Source: Epiperipatus broadwayi
Lineage: Eukaryota; Onychophora; Udeonychophora; Euonychophora; Peripatidae
Direction: 5' to 3'
DNA: 64,000 nt
Assembly: GCA_028023455.1 (NCBI GenBank)
Contig: JAQFVV010000320.1
Location: 682,001 to 746,000 of the forward strand
Shown piece by piece: positions 56,491 to 64,000 of the stretch. A program made the position numbers and the translations under genes. Every line of letters starts with the position of its first letter. Position 1 is the stretch's first letter. The notes beneath the pieces are model-generated. The model was not told the DNA's origin, made no database searches, and worked only from the letters and a program-made list of their open reading frames with translations.

Positions 56491-58243
56491 TCATTTAAAG
56501 AACTTTTAAAGACAATTCAGATCGATTAAAACCAATAATTTCTTACTAATAATAACCTTGAGCTTCATAAATGATTTTGAATGTATCAAAATTATTTGTT
56601 TATTAATTTACAGTTATGAAATATTAATGTGTAAAATAATTTTTGTATTATTATTTTGGTTTTAAATAATATTTTGGTTTTTACGGGGTAAACACACACA
56701 TACATAATAATACTTTATCTGTGTATAATTGCGAGTGAATGTGAAGGAATAAGCAGTATTAAAATATTAAATTATTTTGTTTTAAGAAAGTATAGGTTTC
56801 AGAGTGTAGAAGGGAGGGGGAGAAAATGATTTAAAACTTGTTTCTAAAACTTGCTCTTTCCAATTCTACTAACATTTTTTTTTTAACATTCTGCTTACAT
56901 GTTAGATTATAAGGTATGTGTGCCAATGAGTGAATATTTTTTTTTATGAAATACTTTTCTTGTGGATGGAACATTTTAACAAATCGGTTACCCAATTTAA
57001 TACAATATACATTTGACAGGAAAGGGGGAAGAATGTGAAATTAATCTGAAGATTGCAATATAATCAATTATTATTATTATTCATATCAATTTTCATGTTT
57101 ATCTATAAATTTTCATGTAGATATTAGTAATGCATTAATAAATGTTAATTTGTTTTATTAAACGAGGTGTATATATTTCATTAAGAGTAGTCTTTATTAA
57201 GTGTGATCATTCATCATCAAGGTGAATATTGGTTATTTAAGTTCCAATTAGATATACTAAAATTAAGCAATAGTTATGAATTTCTTTATAAAAATTAGGT
57301 TTATGATTAGGCTTAGTCCTAAAGCTGTGGTTGAAACCATTATCATTGTCATTATCATCATCGTCATCATCATGTTGCTATTTAAATGTTTAAAGGCCAT
57401 AAATAAATATTGATTTCATAGTATTTAGTGATTTCTTAATATTATTATAACCACCATCCCATCATCTATTTCATGCAAGGATGAGTGAATTGCTATCCTA
57501 AATTAATCATGTAATCCGAGCTAGTAAAACTTATTAAAAAATATTGAAACACATTTGTTATGTTAAGGTCTAAGAAATGATTTCTGTCTAATGAATTCCA
57601 CTTTGGTTTAAAGATGTTTTACATTTACCTAAATATGAGTGCATACAGTGATATGGCTTTAAAAGCAAAATCCTCCATTTTATTAGAAATAAAGTACCAA
57701 AAAGGGATTCAACCCCGGTACATGTGAAAAGGTTATTAGATATAACTGTGTCTAGATTCAGATAATCTAGTGGCACCCTGCTAGACCATATTCACTTGGT
57801 ATTTGTTTAAATATGCACTTAACATCAAACCAAGAAATGAAAGTGGATAAAATCTACTGTCTGTATACCTGAGAAGATATTTTATCGAGTTACTAATATA
57901 CCCGAGTTATAATAGTTGTTATTAATAATTTGTTTATAATTATTGATATTGTGATATCTTGAGAAATCTAATTATAGAAATATGTTTAATTTATTCCTAT
58001 TCATCATTTTAATATTTATGACCTTATGGCTATATAGCTACTATCCAGGAGTATGTTTTCATTTAATCCAATGACCCTTAATATGATTGATAACTCAGTC
58101 TGATCTTTTGTTTAATAGCTTATGCTCAGCAAGTTACAATGTTTAATTCTTTTCTCTTTGATATAAAATTTTTATTACAATTCTTTTTTGTTTATTAAGT
58201 TCAAATATTTGAATATTTGGATGTTTTAATATATTTGGATTTT
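56491..58243. other. AT-rich DNA without a gene
   Basis: There is an ATC/ATCATC microsatellite at 57342-57372. A more balanced patch lies at 57690-57790. The minus-strand frame 57588-57776 shows no motif. Confidence 0.45.
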
Positions 58244-58386
58244 TGATACTTGGATCGGATCTTATTGATCTTTTAATTATGTTACAATGGATCAATGATC
58301 TCATTATTTAAGTTACAATGGACATTGATCAACTTTAATTACACAATGATAGATCTTTGATCACTTTATTAAGTTACAATACATAT
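58244..58386. repeat. short degenerate tandem repeat
   Basis: Variants of AAGTTACAATGGATCAATGA recur about every 45-50 bases (four copies, the last one TTAAGTTACAATACATATTA). Confidence 0.65.
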
Positions 58387-58752
58387 TACTTATAATTAGT
58401 ATTCTCAATTTATTGAGTAAATAATATTTTGAACTGATAACTCAATATAATATCAAAAATAATTTATTTACAATAAGTAACAATAAATATGTACCAGATC
58501 CATGATATAATAAAGAAATAGTCAAAATAAGAGTCATAGATCAATGCATAGATCACATGACTCTATCTCTTAAGCTTGTAAGTTATAAACAGTGAGGATT
58601 GCCAATTCCTCTACAAGCTTTATGATAAATGTTTAGCCAGAGCTCTTTGATGATATTAGGACAACATTTTTATCTTTAATAACCAAGAGAAGATACATAT
58701 ATTTTATAATTTAACTTTTTATTAAAAAAACATAAAATAATAAGAACTCTAA

Positions 58753-58847
58753 CTTTTTTTTTTCAAATGCGTTGACCGGGAAGCGAAGCGAACTCGCCAG
58801 CTGCTTGGTAGGCAGCTATGCTAACCACTAGGCCACCAACACTTGAC
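58753..58847 (-). mobile_element. tRNA-Gly-derived SINE
   Basis: On the minus strand the 75-nt tRNA-like part (58843-58769) reads TGTTGGTGGCCTAGTGGTTA and then GCATAGCTGCC, and ends CAACGCA, very close to a tRNA-Gly (UCC type) whose anticodon loop is altered to CTACCAA. The T-arm is disturbed by a short expansion (TTCGCTTCGC). Four bases later a tail of ten A follows. The flanking words AAGAACTCT (58742-58750 and 58848-58856) are the target duplication, and copy 1 of the host repeat shows the same site without the insert. Confidence 0.9.
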
Positions 58848-59595
58848 AAGAACTCTTTAATTTATTATGATTTATTATTACAATATAGGAAAATCTAAAT
58901 AAGTTATTTATATAATATCTGATTGATGGCTACTTATAATTCAGAAGAATTATTATTTTCTCCTAGTTGTGTTTATGTTCGTTTATTCTTCTCAAGTAAA
59001 CACACATAAATATTGAACAACTTTTCAAATACATATAATAAGATTTCAATGTAGTATTTAGTTATTTTCAGTGGGTGAGATTATTCGATAACTATAATCT
59101 AGTTATATTTTAAATATCACACTTCATGAGAGTTATCCAATATCTGTAAAACAAATAACGATCTGAAGATATTAAAAGATTCTTATTCCCATTAGAATGT
59201 AATGTAGTTTCATATCCAGAATATTTAGCAATAATAATTCATCCAGTTGATTATCATGGAACATACATTAGATGCAGTTAAGTTTCAATTTACAAAAAAT
59301 CCAGTCGTTTTTGCTGTCATAATTCCATTAAGGGAGTAACCGTTATTCTGTCCATTATGATATGTTTTTAATCCTCGGATAAAATACTACACATTCAAGC
59401 ACAATATGGATTTACAATAGATCCAGTCAATATGCATAAAGCAGATAATCCAACAGATGGCATCAAAATAAAATAACACGAATGAATAAAAAAATTAAGA
59501 AATTCAAGATCCTTCACAAATAATTATCCTACCTTTATGTATTAACATTATTCCTTAATTTTCTTAATATTGTTATTGATTTTATTTCTGAATGC

Positions 59596-59886
59596 TCATA
59601 TTATCCTAGGTACGCATATATATATATATATCATACTTAAGATTAAAAGAGAATATTTTAACCATTTCCGTTGAAATAAAGAATAGATTTTCTTGAACAC
59701 CATGTTTATAAGATTTCGATTAGTATTCCGCCATTGATTTAGATTTTGTTCATCTGAAAAGTAGACATCAAATTTCTTATAGCCAACTATGCTGTAATAT
59801 CCCTTTATATAACTTTTCATAAAAGTATACATCTTTATTTCCATAACAAAAGTAATGATTGTTAAGACTACAACTTTTAAAAACAA
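59596..59886 (-). pseudogene. 96-codon ORF inside the 1.8-kb repeat
   Basis: It starts at a TTG, has an in-frame stop about 14 codons upstream and begins with a hydrophobic stretch (VVVLTIITFVM). A polar middle follows (KKFDVYFSDEQNLNQWRNTN), then a second hydrophobic end (LLILSMIYIYICVP). The equivalent region of copy 1 keeps KKFDVYLSDELNLNQ but has stops before and after. The retained middle suggests that the ancestral repeat encoded something here. No family is recognised. Confidence 0.3.
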
Positions 59887-60450
59887 ATCAAAAAAATATT
59901 TTTAAGAAGAGAACATAAGTACAAAGTCTTTCCCTTGATGACACGAAGTTCATGTAACTTATTTAAATGGTATTATATCTATCGCCATTGCTATCTGACA
60001 TACTCACTACAATGTTTTGAAAATTTATTGAGCTATTATTATTATATCTAAATAGATTTTGAAATATCAATTATATATTTCAAACATCAGCCATACACAT
60101 TCATATGAATATATTCATGCACACAAAATGTAATTTGTTATTTATTTATTAATATACTTATAGAAATACATGTGTGTAAATGTGTGATTTTAAAGATAAA
60201 GGGAATAAATCATAAATTTTACATATTCTAAAATATTGACATTAAATCTTTTAAATAAAATATATGGAATATCAACTCTAAATCCATCCACAGATAATGT
60301 GTACATATAATGAAATCAGACAGACTTTCATTTACAATCTCAATGGCTAACAATTCCAGCATAAAATAATGAGATAACATTTAATACATATAAACAATTT
60401 TTTATAACTATATATATGATTATATGTGTTTGGGGCATGCCAGATGGCAC

Positions 60451-61163
60451 TATATATATATATCAGTGATGAAGCATGACTTTTTTAGGAATGGATGCAC
60501 ACTTTTTTTTATATGTTTTTATTTCACTTGCCACAACAATTTTTACATAATAGCACCTAATATATATTATATATTACACACATCTAGAAAAATCTGACTC
60601 TTTTATCTGTAAATCAGAGAATATATTATCAATATATTTTTATCTTCCAAATCCTTTTAACATTCTTAAAGTTTTAACTGTAAATTAGATCTTAGCATTG
60701 TTTGAACTTCTTATAATCAATGAGAATGTGTTAGTCAAATTCATTCTTTGTGTATATAAAAACAATTCAACTGTTGGTAAAAAAAAATTGAAAGTCAACT
60801 GTAATTCCATGCAAAAAAATAATGAATTTGAATTGCTCATTCTAATCAGACTGTGATTAATTTAAATATAGATAATACATTATCGATATATTTTTATCTT
60901 CCAAATCCTTTTAGCATTCTTAAAAGTTTTAACTGTAAAATTATATCTTAGCATTGTTTGAACTTCTTATAATCAACAAAAATGTGTTAGTCAAAACTCA
61001 TTCTTTGCATATATATATAAAAACAATTCAACTGTTGGTAAAAAATTTGAAAGTGAATTTTTTAAATTGAATTTTAATTAAAGCTTTTGAAAGTTTTAGT
61101 GAATTTTTCTAATGAAGCATTAACTCTGTTCAATACATGGATGTTTCATCCCTGATATATATA
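60451..61163. mobile_element. inverted-end element with an internal 254-bp duplication
   Basis: The left end TATATATATCAGTGATGAAG and the inverted right end TATATATATCAGGGATGAAA match closely. Inside, 60621-60800 and 60875-61055 are direct copies (TTATCTTCCAAATCCTTTTA, AGCATTGTTTGAACTTCTTA, AACAATTCAACTGTTGG) with a period of 254. It adjoins the end of copy 2 of the 1.8-kb repeat exactly. No protein is encoded. Confidence 0.65.
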
Positions 61164-62186
61164 AACCTTTAATTTTAAATGTAATTTATTCTCTAAAATA
61201 TGATTAATATGTGACAACAGTTTGAATCAAATGAACTGCATGTTAAACATACTATATTATAAGATAATAGAATTATTTTAACACATTTTCAGTTCATGTT
61301 AGCATCTTTCAGTTATAATACTAATAATATTATAATGAATGTTTATTAAGGTAACCAGATTTAGAAATTCAAAAATTAGTAAGTAAGTAACAATTAAAAT
61401 TTTAAGTAAAAAAAGTAGATAATTCTGATTATATTCATATCTAAAATAAATTTTAATTACATGCAAATTAAGTATAAACTGTAAGAGAGTTGCACAAATA
61501 AAATTAATTTTCATTTGAATCAACTTTTTAAAAAGATTTTTCTTACATATTTATAACATTTAATGAAATTACAAATAAAAATAATTTTCAAAATGGCCCC
61601 CAAAGATGTTTCTATCCTATTTCTCCATTGCATATTCATTAATGAAAAATGCATATAGAGATAAAAAATATATAAACAAATTTTAATATTTCAAAATATA
61701 GATCTTTTTTTTTTTTTGGCAAGTGAATCCTTCCACTTCTTTACATTTTGTATTTAAAAAGTACTGGTAATTTGTGCTATAAAACTGACTAAATAAAAAA
61801 TCAACTAATTCTATTTTTCAGTTTGTCAAATACACAGAAATTTCTTCAACATTTTTTTAAATGGTGTGTGTTTTAGCAGCATCCATGAAAATACAGATCT
61901 ATTAGAGAAATGCTTTGGAGAAGGTGAATGAAATTCAATTATTTCTAACTTAAATAATGAAATAATTTATGACATAATTTCATCTTATTTGAGTACAGAC
62001 TGAATATTTATTGCTATAATTACTCTTTGCTTTAATCCAGGTAAAGTACTAAGAACTTTTTGCAATGAATGAAATACTTTAGTAACACTTTTCAGTCTTT
62101 TTAATTAGATTTACTCAAGAGATAATTATAATGAGTTATTTATTTATATGCTGTTTTTTTAATTTGTAACAATCACTTAGGAAATC
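61164..62186. other. AT-rich DNA without a gene
   Basis: A T tract lies near 61706-61718. The minus-strand frame at 61299-61523 is low-complexity. Nothing else is supported. Confidence 0.5.
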
Positions 62187-62708
62187 ACTCCTCTACACAT
62201 ACACTGTATAGATTTAGATGTTTCAGTAATACTCTCCTTTATAAACACAAGATAAAGTCTTTTGGAAAGATGGAATGAACCCACTCTATCTTTTTAACCT
62301 AATTGTATATGTATAGGAAAATCTTAAGCATTTAGAAATGAGAGCATGAAGATTTCAATCACTTTTAATTCTATTTATTATATCTTAATGATTAATGATT
62401 GCAAAATTTTTACAATTTACTGCACATCACTTTTAGATGTAATATTAAACATATATGATGTGCAATAAATTGTAAAAAGTTCACAAACATCAATAATTAG
62501 GACATAGTAAATGGAAATAAAAGTGATTAATTGAAATCTTCATGGTCTCATTTCTAAATGCTTAATATGTGCCAATACTCATACGCTTAGGTTAAAAAGA
62601 TGGAATGGATTCATTCTATCTTTTCAAAAGATTTTATCTTGTGATTAGAAAAGAGAGTATTCCTGAAACGTTTAAAATCTATACAATGCATGTGTAAATG
62701 AGTAATTC
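62187..62708. mobile_element. foldback element, arms about 250 bp
   Basis: The left half, including ACACTGTATAGATTT, AAACACAAGATAAAGTC, TCTTTTTAACCTA and AGCATTTAGAAATGAGAGCA, returns inverted on the right (AATGCATTGTATAGATTTT on the opposite strand, and so on) around a centre near 62450. Divergence between arms is moderate, so it is older than the palindromes at 38.6 and 51.7 kb. It is not related in sequence to F1 or F2. Confidence 0.8.
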
Positions 62709-64000
62709 TCAAGAAATAATTATAAAGTTGCAGTAGATTTTTCTGAAGATTTTTTTTAAATTTAAAAAAAAAAGTTTACTTTTCAAAAATTATTTAAAAA
62801 ATTTAAATTACAGAAAATGCTGAAAATCTGGTGTGGTTTTTAAATATGCATTATAGATTAAAATTCAATATTTATAAAAATTCTTAAGACTTACTATTTA
62901 CTTGCAGTACCAATGGGAAAATATTAAAAAATCTAATAATTGTGAACTCTTAAGCAACACCAAAAATGTAGGTAAGATTTTTAAGACTCTTAAGCAAAAA
63001 ATCATTTTGTCTAATAGTAGTGTATTTATCTATTTCTAGATCCTGATGGCCTCTAGATTTTGCTTATGCAGTGATTTGATTATAGTAGTGAAGTATGTGG
63101 GTAACATATCCACTTTCCCTACATGTTTTATTTACATAAGTTATAATTAGCATTGTTTTATTTACTTAATACTTCACCAAAATTATTAATTACATTTTCT
63201 TTGCATTGTTTGTCTTTACTCCATTTCTTTATTCATTTGGTTTCTTTCTTTCTGGAGTATTTCAAAACTGTTTTGACAGTTTCATTAATAGTGTTTATTA
63301 TTAGTAGCATATATTGTATTTCTTTTTATTTTGATCAAAATATTAAACAATAAAAATAAAATCTTTGTTTCTTTTGTGATTCCTTGTATCAGTTCCTTAT
63401 CTTACAATATATATTTATTTCAATTTCCTTTACAAAAAATCTGAGGTAAAAATTGATGTAATTAAAGTTGTTGTTTTGATTTATCCTATAAAAAACAAAT
63501 CTTGCTGCAATAGTTAAAAGTTTATATAATTTGTTTTAATCAGTATATTAAATGGATACTATTTTATCACGTGTATGAATGGGTTAATTCATCAATAGTT
63601 ATTTAAAATTTCCTTCTGAATATGTTTTATAAAAAATAGACAATAAACTGTAGTTAAAATTTTTTTAATGTTTTTGGATTTTAAAGAGTTTTCTGCATAC
63701 GATTGTAACCATGTCTTTGTAAGAATGTTGCAAATGTACTCCATTCAGTTGTGGTGATACTTTTTAATCTTAACACCATTTTTTTATTACTATTATTATT
63801 TTTAACATATTTTATGATTACTTTTCTTTGTATCTGTATTTTTATTTGTCTTTTACTTTGAAAAAAAAAAAAAAAATTAAAAAAATTGCAAACTATTGTA
63901 ATTATAATATAAATAATTGTATGGTTTGTTGCTTAGGAGGTCATGTGTCATTTAAGAACTGGAAGTGGCCCAGTTATGCTGCAATTCTTAGTTCTTTAAC
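62709..64000. other. AT-rich DNA to the window end
   Basis: Sixteen A stand at 63861-63876. The plus-strand frame 63153-63353 is hydrophobic by A/T bias, and I see no motif. No gene is supported. Confidence 0.5.

Larger units (their letters stand above)
58401..60450. mobile_element. 1.8-kb repeat, copy 2, with inserted SINE
   Basis: It matches copy 1 (47562-49348) throughout. It is longer because of a SINE at 58753-58847 and about 130 extra bases around 58515-58650. It carries the minus-strand frame 59596-59886, open for 96 codons, of which the homologous stretch in copy 1 (about 48540-48790) is broken by several stops. Confidence 0.85.

Noticed and set aside
58769-58843. functional tRNA-Gly gene
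   Set aside because: The T-arm is disrupted, the anticodon loop is altered, and the A tail with target duplication shows it is a retroposed copy.
1-64000. assignment to a cephalopod, cnidarian, flatworm or chelicerate
   Set aside because: ZBED-type hAT elements, tRNA SINEs and EN-RT LINEs occur in many invertebrates, and I saw no repeat that I can tie to one phylum with confidence.

Overview
This window reads as intergenic or intronic nuclear DNA of an invertebrate animal. It is very A+T-rich (roughly three quarters by eye), has no dense open reading frames, no operons and no ribosome-binding-site-led genes. It is packed with decayed eukaryotic mobile elements: a ZBED-type hAT DNA transposon, EN-RT non-LTR retrotransposons (LINEs), tRNA-derived SINEs with A-tails and target duplications, and many foldback elements. 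I cannot name the species from sequence alone. Almost every short ORF is a chance frame or a shard of a transposon, and I find no intact host gene.

Layout. 1-5 kb: a full-length but broken hAT element (1140-4010, transposase on the minus strand) and a long foldback element (4141-4667). 5.1-7.8 kb: a minus-strand LINE with endonuclease, reverse transcriptase and C-terminal parts in order. 7.9-9.5 kb: a repeat (family A) bounded by 100-bp direct repeats and hit by a SINE. 10.8-14.8 kb: tRNA-like remnants, an F2 foldback and a 1.18-kb element with 60-bp inverted ends. 15-23 kb: mostly AT-rich sequence with another SINE (19.7 kb), an F2 foldback and a 130-bp tandem array. 23-26 kb: a plus-strand LINE shard and a second family A copy.

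26-29.2 kb: a cluster of F1 foldbacks. 29.8-33.3 kb: a minus-strand LINE with an internal duplication, split by two F2 foldbacks. 33.8-36.6 kb: a different minus-strand LINE, hit by an F2 foldback and a small inverted repeat. 37-39.3 kb: two large palindromes, the second with arms of about 310 bp. 40-43 kb: short tandem repeats. 44.9-46.5 kb: the best candidates for host coding sequence, a minus-strand exon-like ORF (45142-45440) and a small hydrophobic ORF. 47.5-49.3 kb and 58.4-60.45 kb: two diverged copies of a 1.8-kb repeat; the second contains a tRNA-Gly-like SINE whose empty site is preserved in the first. 51.7-52.6 kb: a young inverted repeat with a third copy. 53.3-54.1 kb: a 420-bp tandem duplication. 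55.7-56.5 kb: a possible TATA promoter and short transcript. 60.4-62.7 kb: two more inverted-repeat elements.

The most unusual theme is repeated large palindrome formation. In two unrelated places (38.6-39.3 kb and 51.7-52.6 kb) the loop between the palindrome arms recurs in direct orientation next to the structure, as if made by the same copying event. No cooperating gene system was found.
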